A stretch of DNA of 32,930 nt from Emcibacteraceae bacterium. GTDB taxonomy: Bacteria; Pseudomonadota; Alphaproteobacteria; Sphingomonadales; Emcibacteraceae. The notes beneath the pieces are model-generated. The model worked only from the letters and a program-made list of their open reading frames with translations, was not told the DNA's origin and did no database searches. How positions within the stretch are numbered: position 1 is the stretch's first letter; each line of letters starts with the position of its first letter. Location of the stretch: the NCBI GenBank assembly GCA_016744185.1, contig JADGEY010000013.1:4873-37802 (forward strand), read 5' to 3'. Shown piece after piece: positions 18,082 to 27,448 of this stretch. The position numbers were made by a program, and so were the translations under genes.

Positions 18082-20565
18082 GTGTTTGTTTTTATTTTTG
18101 AAGCAAGCAGCTATAGCTTTGCACAAAATAGAACGCCTGCCTTTATAAAAAAACAGCTAAAGCAAAAATTTAATATTGCTTCAGGCTCTCTTTCTACAGC
18201 TCTTTTATCTTTTGCAGCGCAAGGGAAAATTTCTTTTTTTATTCAGCAAAAAGATACCGCAGGAAAAAAATCCCCTGCCGTGCAGGGTTTGATGACCTCA
18301 AAAGAAGCTTTGATATTATTATTACAATATTCCGATCTCGGTTTTGAATATATTAATGCAGATACAGTTTCTATTTCTTCCGATCTGCCTAAAATAAAAT
18401 TACCTGCAAAAACTGTCCCTTTGCAGAGCCTTAAAAAAATCCCGCAAGAAAACCAAGATGAAAAGCGAGCCATTGAAGAAGTCATTGTTACCGCCCAGCG
18501 CAGAAAACGTAATATTCAAGATTCGCCCCTTGCCGTCTCTGTCATAAGCCCCCCCGCCATTCGGCAAATGCGGCTTCATAATATAGAAGATATTTCCACA
18601 AGAATTCCAGGGCTTACCGTTTCCAACTTTAGCTTAGGGCAGCCCACGTTGCATGTACGGGGCGTGGGATCAAATGATGATGGTGCTGCGCTGGATAATT
18701 CTATCGTAATGTTCATTGATGATGTTTATGTGGGGCGGATTACGGCAATAAATATGAATTTTTTCGACCTAGAACGCATCGAAATTTTACGCGGCCCCCA
18801 AGGAACATTATATGGCAAAAATGCCATTGGCGGCGCAGTTAATATCACCAGCAATAGCCCTTCGGAAGAGCTTTCAGGATATGCTGAGATCACTTTAGGT
18901 AATTACAACAGATTTGACAGCAGGGCAATGATCAGCGGTGCAGTTTTTGAAGATAAAATTTTGGCAAGAATTGCTTTTCATTCTCATAAAAGGGCGGGCT
19001 GGCAAGGCAATATTCTTTACCCAAACCTTAAACAAAATGAAGAAAATACCCTGTCAGGAAGAGGCCGTCTTCGTATTTTTTTAACAGACCATATTACAAT
19101 AGATTTAAGCAGCGATTACAACCGTGATGATACAGGAAGCACGGGACGCATTCCTACTGTGGGCAGGGTGCCGCTTCAGTTAAAAACAGATCAAAGCTTT
19201 ATAAAGAGCCGCTACGCCCTTCCGACAGAGATCTTTAAAAAACTTGGCGGCTCTACCGATAATGCGGCAAATAGTGACCTAGGATTTACCAAACGTACGA
19301 ATTGGGGGGCAAGTAGCCGCCTGAAATGGGACGGTGATGCAGGGGTATTTTTATCCATTGCAGCCTACCGTAAAAATAATTTCACATGGACGGAAGATGC
19401 GGTAGGGCTTCCCGCCTTTATGACAGATCAAAAGGTTAATTCTCATGTACAAGAATATCACTGGCAATATAGCCAAGAATTCCGCTGGCTAACCCCAAAT
19501 AATGAAAAAGGGGCTATTCACGGTATTTTAGGTCTTTATTCTTTAATCGAAAATACTCATAGAACCGAAACATTTATCTTTCCAAAAGACCGCTCAAGCA
19601 CAGATCAAAACAACCGTACAGATAGTTATGCGGCATTTGGCGAAATATCATATGGGCTTTCTTCTGCTCTTGAAATTACATTTGGCGCAAGGCTGACCTA
19701 TGAAAAAAAGAAAATGTACCAAGAAAATATTATAGGGTCACATAAAGCTATTTTACTGGAAAGCTTTACTGTGCAAAATAAAGGGAGCTGGACAGATATT
19801 TCCCCTAACCTTACCCTAAGTTATCAAGCCAATAAAAACAGCCTTTGGTATGGTAAAATTTCAAGAGGTTATAAATCTGGCGGCTTTCAAGGAGCTCCCG
19901 CAACAAAAGAAGTTGCCCGAAGAACCATTGAGCCAGAATCTGTCTGGAACTTTGAAATTGGGCATAAAACCCAGTGGTTTGAAGATAGATTACGGCTTAA
20001 TTTAGCAGGTTTTTATTCAAAATATTATGATCTTCAAGTCGTCCAATTTAAAACAGAAAACCATTTTGGTTTTTTTCAAACCAGCAATGCTGCCTCCGCT
20101 TCTCTTAAGGGAATTGAAGCTGAAATTACAATGAAGCCCTTTATAGGGGCTGAGTTTTTTGCCTCATATGCTTTTTTAGAAGCCACATATGATGAATTTA
20201 ACGATTATACAGGCAGAGACTTTACAGGAAACTACCTACGCCAAGCCCCAAGACAATCGCTTTCTCTCTCTTTGTTATTAGAAAAAAACCTCTCAGAGGG
20301 AAGCCTTCGCTTTAGAGCTGATTACCGCTATCAAAGCAAAACCTACCGTGAGCCTGATAATGATATTACGATCCAGCCTGCTTTCAGCCTGATGGACGGC
20401 TCTTTTGCCTACCAGCCGCAAAATGAAGCTTGGGAAATAATGCTCTGGGCAAAAAACATCTTAAATGAGCGTTATATTTCTCATATTTATAATCTTGGCG
20501 GCAATGATTATGCTCTTTACGGCACGCCCCGCACCTATGGGATAAGCTTGACGTTAAATTTTTAA
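18082..20565 (+). CDS. TonB-dependent receptor with N-terminal STN (signalling) domain
   Basis: 827 aa as listed; STN-like N-terminus (FNIASGSLSTALLSFAAQGKISFFIQQKDTAGKKSPAVQGLMTSKEALILLLQYSDLGFEYINADTVSI), plug (IEEVIVTAQRRKRNIQDSPLAVSVI...RGPQGTLYGKNAIGGAVNI), C-terminal beta-barrel ending TYGISLTLNF. The true start is probably upstream of the listed GTG. Confidence 0.93.
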   Translation: MFVFIFEASSYSFAQNRTPAFIKKQLKQKFNIASGSLSTALLSFAAQGKISFFIQQKDTAGKKSPAVQGLMTSKEALILLLQYSDLGFEYINADTVSISSDLPKIKLPAKTVPLQSLKKIPQENQDEKRAIEEVIVTAQRRKRNIQDSPLAVSVISPPAIRQMRLHNIEDISTRIPGLTVSNFSLGQPTLHVRGVGSNDDGAALDNSIVMFIDDVYVGRITAINMNFFDLERIEILRGPQGTLYGKNAIGGAVNITSNSPSEELSGYAEITLGNYNRFDSRAMISGAVFEDKILARIAFHSHKRAGWQGNILYPNLKQNEENTLSGRGRLRIFLTDHITIDLSSDYNRDDTGSTGRIPTVGRVPLQLKTDQSFIKSRYALPTEIFKKLGGSTDNAANSDLGFTKRTNWGASSRLKWDGDAGVFLSIAAYRKNNFTWTEDAVGLPAFMTDQKVNSHVQEYHWQYSQEFRWLTPNNEKGAIHGILGLYSLIENTHRTETFIFPKDRSSTDQNNRTDSYAAFGEISYGLSSALEITFGARLTYEKKKMYQENIIGSHKAILLESFTVQNKGSWTDISPNLTLSYQANKNSLWYGKISRGYKSGGFQGAPATKEVARRTIEPESVWNFEIGHKTQWFEDRLRLNLAGFYSKYYDLQVVQFKTENHFGFFQTSNAASASLKGIEAEITMKPFIGAEFFASYAFLEATYDEFNDYTGRDFTGNYLRQAPRQSLSLSLLLEKNLSEGSLRFRADYRYQSKTYREPDNDITIQPAFSLMDGSFAYQPQNEAWEIMLWAKNILNERYISHIYNLGGNDYALYGTPRTYGISLTLNF

Positions 20566-20772
20566 GGTTAAAATTATTTAAACATTAGAAATATAAAATT
20601 ATTTATTATCAGTATATTAGAGAGCCTATGATCCTTAATCCTTAAAATAATGTTAATTTTTATTGAGGTATTTTAAAGATCAGCCGTTAAATAAATATGC
20701 AGGTAAAAAAATCATAATGCCCTGCAACGATAATAATAAGATTACATTTATAAATACATTCAGGAGGTCACT

Positions 20773-23091
20773 ATGAAGTCAGGATTAAAATCAGGCGTAT
20801 CAACCGCTATACTTATGATGTTAATGTCACCAGCCGCAATGGCGCAAGATACTAAAGAAGGCGATAATAAAAACTCTATTGAAGAAATTATTGTAACGGC
20901 TCAAAAAAGATCTGAAAATTTACAAGATGCCCCTCTCGCAATTACAGCGATTGCAGGAGGCATGCTCAGAGAAGATGATATTTCTAATCTTCAAGATATT
21001 GGCAATAGAACGCCAGGAATGACTTTTGCAGCCTTTAGTCCAGGGCAGCCTGAAATTGCTATTCGGGGCATTGGCAGTAAAGAAGACGGCGCATCAGCAA
21101 GCGCATCTGTGGTTGTGAGCGTGGACGGCGTTTATATTGCTGCCCGTACAGCGCAAGTTTTCGATATTTTTGACTTAGAACGTGTGGAAGTATTACGCGG
21201 ACCGCAAGGTACTCTTTATGGTAAAAACACTATTGGTGGCTCTATCAATTTTGTAACGACCAAACCAACAGAAGAAACTGAAGTCCGCATCCGCCAGACA
21301 ATTGGTGATTATGGACGTTTTGATACAGGCGGCTTAATCAGCGGTGAAATTGCTAAAAATCTATATGGTAAGGTTTCTTTCAGCCGCCGTAAAGTAGGGG
21401 GTTACCACAAAAATATTCTTAGAGATTCTAAGAGTTTTGGTAAAATGATGGGCGGCGGAACAACATTTGCGTACCGTGCTATGCTGCGCTGGCTTCCAAG
21501 TGAAAATCTAGAAATTATTTTTAGTGCGGACGGCGCAGATGATGATATGGGCGATTCGAACCGTGTTCCTGTTGGATCATCTGGACCGCTTCATAATTGT
21601 GGCTGTGCGTCTGATCCTATCGCTGTTAAAAAAGCTCTAGGCGGTGGAAATTCTGCCTTTGAAGCCTTGAATGATACGGAAGGTTACACAAGAAGAGATG
21701 TTGAAGGTTACAGTCTTAAAATGAACTGGGATTTAGATTTTGCAACATTTACTTCTATTTCTGCCTATAGAACCAGTGATTTTGATTGGCTGGAAGATTC
21801 AGAAGGTCTTCCTATGTCTAAAGTCTTCGTAGCATTTAATGCCCCCGGAGGACCAGGCCCGAACCTTACCGCTGCGGCTGGCAATGGATTTGCATTTGAT
21901 GTCGATGATGCGGCGATTGAAGATACAAAACAGATCACTCAAGAATTTCGCCTCACATCAAATAATGCAGAATATTTTAACTGGGTTGTTGGCGCATTTT
22001 ACAGTTATGAAAAAACAAACCGTACAGAAAACTACCTTTTCCCTTCTCTAGGGCTTCTTATCGGCGGCAAGAATGTACCAAGTGATATGTCTTCTGTTCA
22101 AACAAATACCTCTGATTCATACGCTCTATACGCTGATGGCTCTTACAATATAACAGATGCCTTCACTGTGCGTGGCGGACTTAGATATTCATCTGAAACA
22201 AAAGATATGACGGCTGCAGGCATTGTACATTCTGGTATTGGCTTGCTGATCAAACCTTTCGGCAAAGTCGGTGCAAAAGACACATGGGATAATGTTTCAT
22301 GGCGCTTTGTTGCAGATTATGCGATTTCAGATGATGTGATGCTTTATGGGTCGGTTTCAACAGGCTTTAAGTCTGGCGGCTTTACAGGTTCAGCTTCTAC
22401 AGCGGCGCGCGCTACAACGCCTTTCTCCCCTGAAACAGCAACGGCCTATGAAATTGGTTTAAAATCCATGTGGTTTGAAAACCGTCTTCGTCTTAATATC
22501 TCGGCTTTTAAAACCGATTATAAAGATCTGCAAGTTACTCGTTTTTTCCAGCCTCAAGATTCTGGCTTTGGTGAATTTATCACTGAAAATGCAGGGGAAG
22601 CGGACATTAAAGGTCTAGAAATAGAATTTACAGCTTTAATCACAGAAGGCCTAGAGGTTGGCGGAACATATGCTTATCTTGATGCTATCTATACTAATTT
22701 TACAGGAACGCCAAGCATCGGCGGGACGGGTGATTTTAGCGGCAAGATTTTACGTCAAGCTCCTAAAGATAGCTATAGTCTCTATGCAAAATACACGCAG
22801 GAGCTTCAGAGCGGCGGCAAGATTTCTGCAAAAATCTCGTACCGTCACCAATCTTTAAGTTATTATGATCCTGATAATAACGATCACGCAACGATTCCTG
22901 CTTATGGTATTTTAGATGCCCGTCTTGCATGGACATCAGAAGATGAAAAATGGGATATTGCTCTTTGGATGAAAAACATGGAAAATACTGAATATAGAAC
23001 CCATGTCTTTACCCAGCGCGGCGGCAGAATTGCTTTTGCATTATTCGGCGCACCGAAAACAGCTGGCGCAACGGTGACTTATAATTTCTAA
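20773..23091 (+). CDS. TonB-dependent receptor (no STN domain)
   Basis: 772 aa; signal peptide ...MMLMSPAAMAQD; IEEIIVTAQKRSENLQDAPLAITAI; VEVLRGPQGTLYGKNTIGGSINFV; ends AGATVTYNF. Confidence 0.95.
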   Translation: MKSGLKSGVSTAILMMLMSPAAMAQDTKEGDNKNSIEEIIVTAQKRSENLQDAPLAITAIAGGMLREDDISNLQDIGNRTPGMTFAAFSPGQPEIAIRGIGSKEDGASASASVVVSVDGVYIAARTAQVFDIFDLERVEVLRGPQGTLYGKNTIGGSINFVTTKPTEETEVRIRQTIGDYGRFDTGGLISGEIAKNLYGKVSFSRRKVGGYHKNILRDSKSFGKMMGGGTTFAYRAMLRWLPSENLEIIFSADGADDDMGDSNRVPVGSSGPLHNCGCASDPIAVKKALGGGNSAFEALNDTEGYTRRDVEGYSLKMNWDLDFATFTSISAYRTSDFDWLEDSEGLPMSKVFVAFNAPGGPGPNLTAAAGNGFAFDVDDAAIEDTKQITQEFRLTSNNAEYFNWVVGAFYSYEKTNRTENYLFPSLGLLIGGKNVPSDMSSVQTNTSDSYALYADGSYNITDAFTVRGGLRYSSETKDMTAAGIVHSGIGLLIKPFGKVGAKDTWDNVSWRFVADYAISDDVMLYGSVSTGFKSGGFTGSASTAARATTPFSPETATAYEIGLKSMWFENRLRLNISAFKTDYKDLQVTRFFQPQDSGFGEFITENAGEADIKGLEIEFTALITEGLEVGGTYAYLDAIYTNFTGTPSIGGTGDFSGKILRQAPKDSYSLYAKYTQELQSGGKISAKISYRHQSLSYYDPDNNDHATIPAYGILDARLAWTSEDEKWDIALWMKNMENTEYRTHVFTQRGGRIAFALFGAPKTAGATVTYNF

Positions 23092-23100
23092 ATCTTAATA

Positions 23101-23165
23101 TTATGGCTTGGTTGCCTTATGGATATAAATATGTAACAATATTTCCATAAGAAGCCGAGCCATAA
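23101..23165. other. Long nested inverted repeat / extended hairpin between receptor and symporter operon
   Basis: Outer arms TTATGGCTTGG / CCGAGCCATAA (one G-T pair) enclose inner arms CTTATGGA / TCCATAAG plus AATAT / ATATT. Confidence 0.8.
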
Positions 23166-23237
23166 ATATCGGTATAATAGAGCTTTTCAAAAAGCCTTTC
23201 TTCAAGATAGAACTTAAACATAGAATCAGGGTTTCAT

Positions 23238-23552
23238 ATGTCTAACATCGAAAGTGAACGTTTTTTAAATCATGCGGGATTTATTCATTATTCTAAAATA
23301 AAAAACCGTGTTAATTTTTGGCTTACAATTTTGCTTTTAAGCAGTTACAGCGTCTATGTAGGCGCTATGGCGTTTGCCCCTATATGGATGAGCAGCCCTC
23401 TATGGGACGGCAGCACCATAACTACCGGTATATTATTAGCCATCATATTACTTTTTTCAGGTATTATTTGCTCAGGCCTATATGTCTTATGGGCAAACAG
23501 AGTTCTGGATAAATTAAAGCAAGAATTACTAAAAGAATTTGGTCATGAATAA
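23238..23552 (+). CDS. DUF485-type small inner-membrane protein
   Basis: 104 aa with two TM segments; overlaps the start of an ActP-like symporter gene, the usual DUF485 arrangement. Confidence 0.8.
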   Translation: MSNIESERFLNHAGFIHYSKIKNRVNFWLTILLLSSYSVYVGAMAFAPIWMSSPLWDGSTITTGILLAIILLFSGIICSGLYVLWANRVLDKLKQELLKEFGHE

Positions 23553-25221
23553 ACATCTTAAAAACACGGCTCTTACTCTAGGGGTAATCCTGTCATATTT
23601 TATCTCTAGCAACGCCGTCTTTGCAGCGGTTATTGAAGGTGAAGTCCAAAAACAAGCGATTAATTACACCGCTATTTCCATGTTCTTGGTTTTTGTTCTT
23701 GCCACTTTATTCATTACCTATTGGGCAGCGAAACAAACCAAAAGCAAAGAAGATTTTTATATTGCAGGCGGTGGCATTAAACCATGGCAAAATGGAACAG
23801 CGATTGCGGGGGACTTTATGTCTGCGGCAACCTTCCTTGGCATTACAGCGGCAATTTATGGTTTTGGGTTCGATGCTTTAATTATGGCAGTTGGCATGAT
23901 GGTCGCATGGCCTATTATTTTATTTGTCATTACGGAACGGCTCCGAAACCTTGGTAGTTTTACCTTTATTGACGTGGTTTCTTTCCGCCTTGATAAACGT
24001 CCTATTCGCATTTTATCCGCCGTTGGCTCATTATCTGTCGTGGTTTTTTATCTTATCGCCCAAATGGTCGGAGCGGGGAAATTAATCCAGCTTCTCTTTG
24101 GACTGGATTATATATATGCTGTGATTCTCGTCAGCGTTCTTATGATCCTTTATGTAAGCTTTGGCGGCATGCTCGCCACCACATGGGTACAGCTTATTAA
24201 AGCCATCCTACTGTTAATCGGCGGCTCATTCATCGCTTTTATGGTTATGAAAAACTTTGATTTCTCCTTCGAAGCGATCTTAAAGTCTGCCTCTGAAATT
24301 CATCCAAAAGGAACGGCCATTCTAGGGCCAGGTCAATGGCTTAAAGATCCTATTGCGATTATTTCTATGGGGCTCACCATGCTCTTTGGCGTGATGGGTC
24401 TACCTCATATTTTAATGCGTATTTTTACCGTAAAAGATGCAAAAGATGCCCGTAAATCTGTTTTTGTTGCAACGGGACTGATGGGGTATTTTTATCTTCT
24501 GATTGTTATTATCGGCTATGGCACAATTCCTTTCATCATGGAAAATCCTGACTATCATAATAGCGACGGCAGCATTATTGGCGGCGCAAATATGGTGGTT
24601 CTTCATGTGACCCATTTTATGGGCGGTGATATTATGTTTGGCTTTATGTCAGCCGTTGCCTTTGCCACTATTTTAGCAGTTGTTGCAGGGCTTACATTAT
24701 CTGGCGCAACAACGGTTGCCTATGATATTTATGCAAAAACCATCAAAAACGGCAATGTTAGCAGCGAACAAGAAATGATTGTATCACGCATTGCGACTTT
24801 TGCTATCGGCGGTCTTGCCGTCGTTCTTGGGATTGCCTTTGAGCATGAAAATATTGCTTTTGTCGCCTCAATGGCTTTTGCGATTGCAGCAAGCGTGAAC
24901 TTTCCGATTTTATTGCTCGCTATTTACTGGCGAGGGCTTACAACTAAAGGCGCAATATATGGCGGCATTACTGGGTTAATATTATCTGTCGGTTTAATGA
25001 TTTTAGGCCCTTCTGTATGGGTAAATGCACTGGGTAACGCAGAAGCCATATTCCCATGGTCATATCCAACATTTTTTTCTATGCCTATCGCCTTCTTTAT
25101 CATTTGGCTTGTTTCTAAATTAGATAAGAGCAAGCAAGCGGAACTTGAAAAATCCAAATTTGATGACCAATTAATCCGTTCAGAACTGGGCATTGGGATT
25201 TCCAAAGCAGCAGATCATTGA
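23539..25221 (+). CDS. Cation/acetate-type sodium:solute symporter (SSS family, ActP-like); ATG probably at 23545
   Basis: 560 aa, ~13 hydrophobic segments; DFYIAGGGIKPWQNGTAIAGDFMSAATFLGITAAIYGFGFDAL, FGVMGLPHILMRIFTVKDAKDARKSV, ATILAVVAGLTLSGATTVAYDIYA. Confidence 0.92.
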   Translation: MVMNKHLKNTALTLGVILSYFISSNAVFAAVIEGEVQKQAINYTAISMFLVFVLATLFITYWAAKQTKSKEDFYIAGGGIKPWQNGTAIAGDFMSAATFLGITAAIYGFGFDALIMAVGMMVAWPIILFVITERLRNLGSFTFIDVVSFRLDKRPIRILSAVGSLSVVVFYLIAQMVGAGKLIQLLFGLDYIYAVILVSVLMILYVSFGGMLATTWVQLIKAILLLIGGSFIAFMVMKNFDFSFEAILKSASEIHPKGTAILGPGQWLKDPIAIISMGLTMLFGVMGLPHILMRIFTVKDAKDARKSVFVATGLMGYFYLLIVIIGYGTIPFIMENPDYHNSDGSIIGGANMVVLHVTHFMGGDIMFGFMSAVAFATILAVVAGLTLSGATTVAYDIYAKTIKNGNVSSEQEMIVSRIATFAIGGLAVVLGIAFEHENIAFVASMAFAIAASVNFPILLLAIYWRGLTTKGAIYGGITGLILSVGLMILGPSVWVNALGNAEAIFPWSYPTFFSMPIAFFIIWLVSKLDKSKQAELEKSKFDDQLIRSELGIGISKAADH

Positions 25222-25252
25222 TAAAAACCAAAGCAGCAGATCACCGATAAAA
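25202..25252 (+). repeat. 26-bp-period tandem duplication at the 3' end of the symporter gene
   Basis: ccaaagcagcagatcattgataaaaa followed by ccaaagcagcagatcaccgataaaa; the first copy contains the stop codon. Confidence 0.9.
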
Positions 25253-25340
25253 GAGAGATACCTCTACCCATCAATGAAACTAGCCCTCTCCTCTAGGATT
25301 CATTGTGCGTTACTGCCCCTTTTTTCAAGGGCATAAAAAT

Positions 25341-25372
25341 TACCAGCCTGTATCAAAAAATACAGGCTGGTA
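25341..25372. terminator. Probable bidirectional terminator between convergent symporter and LLM genes
   Basis: Perfect 12-bp arms TACCAGCCTGTA - TCAAAAAA - TACAGGCTGGTA. Confidence 0.7.
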
Positions 25373-25409
25373 AAATAATACAGGCTAGATAGATATTAAA
25401 ACGAACCCC

Positions 25410-26513
25410 TTAAGATGAATCTCTAATGCCTTCTGCTTCTAAGAGCGGTAATACAGTTTCTGCAAAATACGGCAATTCTTCTGCATAATTTACAAAGGAT
25501 AATGTCGTTCCTGCAAACCCAGCCTTATAAAGATCAATTAAACCTTTAGCCACAACCTCTGGCGTGCCAACTAAAGGTACGCCGCCATGCCCGCCAGCAA
25601 ATCGTTTCCTTAGACCTTGCAGCATTTCTGGTGGGAAGGACTGAGCATGCTGGAACATGAGGTTAATAATATTATCAACCGCTGCCCAATCCGCATTGTC
25701 TTCGGCATAATATTTATGAAATTCATCCGCTTCTTTTTGGGTGGGACGGCATACTATATAGGAGAAAGTGAGCATATCAATTTCTCTCCCTTTTCCTTGT
25801 GCCTGCGCCTTTAAATCCTTAATTTCCTGCTCTGATTTTTCCAGTTCTATCATAGAAGTAAAGAGAAAATTCGCATTGGAAGTCGCAAAGTCACGACCTT
25901 CCTGTGAGCCAGCGGCATTAAAGATCGGTACATTATTGCGCACGGGGCGTGGATTGCTATAACTGTTTTTTAAGGTAAAAAATTCCCCGTCCCAGTTAAA
26001 GGGTTTAGGTTCTTGCCATAGTTTGGAGGCAATATTAAACCATTCCTGCCCATACCGATAACGGGTTTCGTGATCATCGGGTAGGTCTAGCCCAAAAGCC
26101 TCATATTCTGGCTTATTCCAGCCGCAAACCACATTCAATCCAGCCCGCCCACCTGACATTTGATCGATGGTGGCAATCTGCTTAGCAATAACGCCAGGGT
26201 GATTGAAGGCCGTATGAATAGTGGCAAAAACATTGATGTTCTCTGTCTTTGCCAAAAGCCCGGCCGCCCAAGTCATCGTCTCTAGGACGTTGCCATGAAA
26301 ATCAGTTGCGCCCCCATAGCCTACCCAGCGAGCGATCGGCAATAAAAAATCCAGCCCCACTCGGTCGGCGGTCTGCGCCATCTTAATATTATTTTCCCAA
26401 CTATTAACCCAGCGTTCTGGTATTTTTGTAACCGCCATGCCACTCGAGCAATTAGCGGAAAATAATCCAAGACGAAACTTATTACGGGTAAATAAACTAC
26501 TTTGATTTGACAT
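25410..26513 (-). CDS. LLM-class flavin-dependent monooxygenase (RutA/SfnG-like)
   Basis: 367 aa; NNIKMAQTADRVGLDFLLPIARWVGYGGATDFHGNVLETMTWAAGLLAKTENINVFATIHTAFNHPGVIAKQIATIDQMSGGRAGLNVVCGWNKPEYEAFG resembles RutA/LLM family; GTPEVVAKGLIDLYKAG near the C-terminus. Confidence 0.88.
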   Translation of the reverse strand: MSNQSSLFTRNKFRLGLFSANCSSGMAVTKIPERWVNSWENNIKMAQTADRVGLDFLLPIARWVGYGGATDFHGNVLETMTWAAGLLAKTENINVFATIHTAFNHPGVIAKQIATIDQMSGGRAGLNVVCGWNKPEYEAFGLDLPDDHETRYRYGQEWFNIASKLWQEPKPFNWDGEFFTLKNSYSNPRPVRNNVPIFNAAGSQEGRDFATSNANFLFTSMIELEKSEQEIKDLKAQAQGKGREIDMLTFSYIVCRPTQKEADEFHKYYAEDNADWAAVDNIINLMFQHAQSFPPEMLQGLRKRFAGGHGGVPLVGTPEVVAKGLIDLYKAGFAGTTLSFVNYAEELPYFAETVLPLLEAEGIRDSS

Positions 26514-26622
26514 TAATGAACCTCCATTATTTTAATATTTAAAAAATTTAAAATTCCACCTATTGAGCTTTTTCATTTCTCTGATGAAAAATTAATAAGG
26601 TAATTTTCTTGCCTGTTTTCTT

Positions 26623-26676
26623 TATTTATTTTATATTTAAAACTACAGGTATTTATTTTATATATAAAATTACAGA
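26623..26676. repeat. Tandem direct repeat of 27 bp (24/27 identical) in the divergent LLM/regulator intergenic region
   Basis: TATTTATTTTATATTTAAAACTACAGG (26623-26649) / TATTTATTTTATATATAAAATTACAGA (26650-26676). Confidence 0.9.
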
Positions 26677-26827
26677 TAAAAACAACTATAAGAACAACAA
26701 TAAAAACAATTTTTATTTTGAGGTAATTTTTAACTCTATATTCCCAAGCTGATTTTGGTTGCTTAAACTACTCGCAATCAATTCACAAAAATCGGTATCA
26801 CACAGAGCCAAAGGACGCATTAAAAAC

Positions 26828-27391
26828 ATGAGCAACGATAAAAAGACGGATTTGGATGAATTTGACAGAAGCTGGCATCTTTCAACAACAGCACGAGAAA
26901 TTGCCATAACCGAATTGGAATTTTCCTTAATTCGCTCTTATGAAGCTTTTAGCCGCTGGCAGGTAGAAGGCATTGCAGCCGCTTCTGGAAAAAGCCTAAG
27001 TGCGAGTGATTGCGCGCTTTTAAATGTCATTGCCATGCGCAAGAGACCAAAGGGCATTACGGAAGTTGCTCGGCTTCTTAACCGAGATGACATTACCAAC
27101 GTACAATATACGATTCGTAAATTAATGCAGGAAAATCTTATAGAGAAAACCACAAAAGATCGCCGAAAAAAAGGCGTTTTTTACAGAACAACAAAGCAAG
27201 GCATGGCCGTTATTGATAAATATGTTTCCATCAGAAAGCATCTGCTGGTTAAATTAACAGAAACAATGCGGGGCTTAAATGTTCAAATGGAAAATGCAAG
27301 CCAAATAATGGATTTAATGACAGGTATCTATGAACAAGCCAGCCGTGTTGCGGCAACTCACCGTAAGCCCGTTGAAGAGATGCTTGATTAA
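26828..27391 (+). CDS. Winged-helix (MarR-like) transcriptional regulator
   Basis: Within ORF 26759..27391; likely start ATG 26828 (MSNDKKTDLDEFDRSWHLS). SDCALLNVIAMRKRPKGITEVARLLNRDDITNVQYTIRKLMQENLIEKTTKDRRKKGVFYRTTKQG fits a MarR-type wHTH. Confidence 0.82.
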   Translation: MSNDKKTDLDEFDRSWHLSTTAREIAITELEFSLIRSYEAFSRWQVEGIAAASGKSLSASDCALLNVIAMRKRPKGITEVARLLNRDDITNVQYTIRKLMQENLIEKTTKDRRKKGVFYRTTKQGMAVIDKYVSIRKHLLVKLTETMRGLNVQMENASQIMDLMTGIYEQASRVAATHRKPVEEMLD

Positions 27392-27448
27392 ATTAATCCA
27401 TTCATCTTCTTCGCTTAACAATAATATAAGAAAAGATTAGGGGTTATT

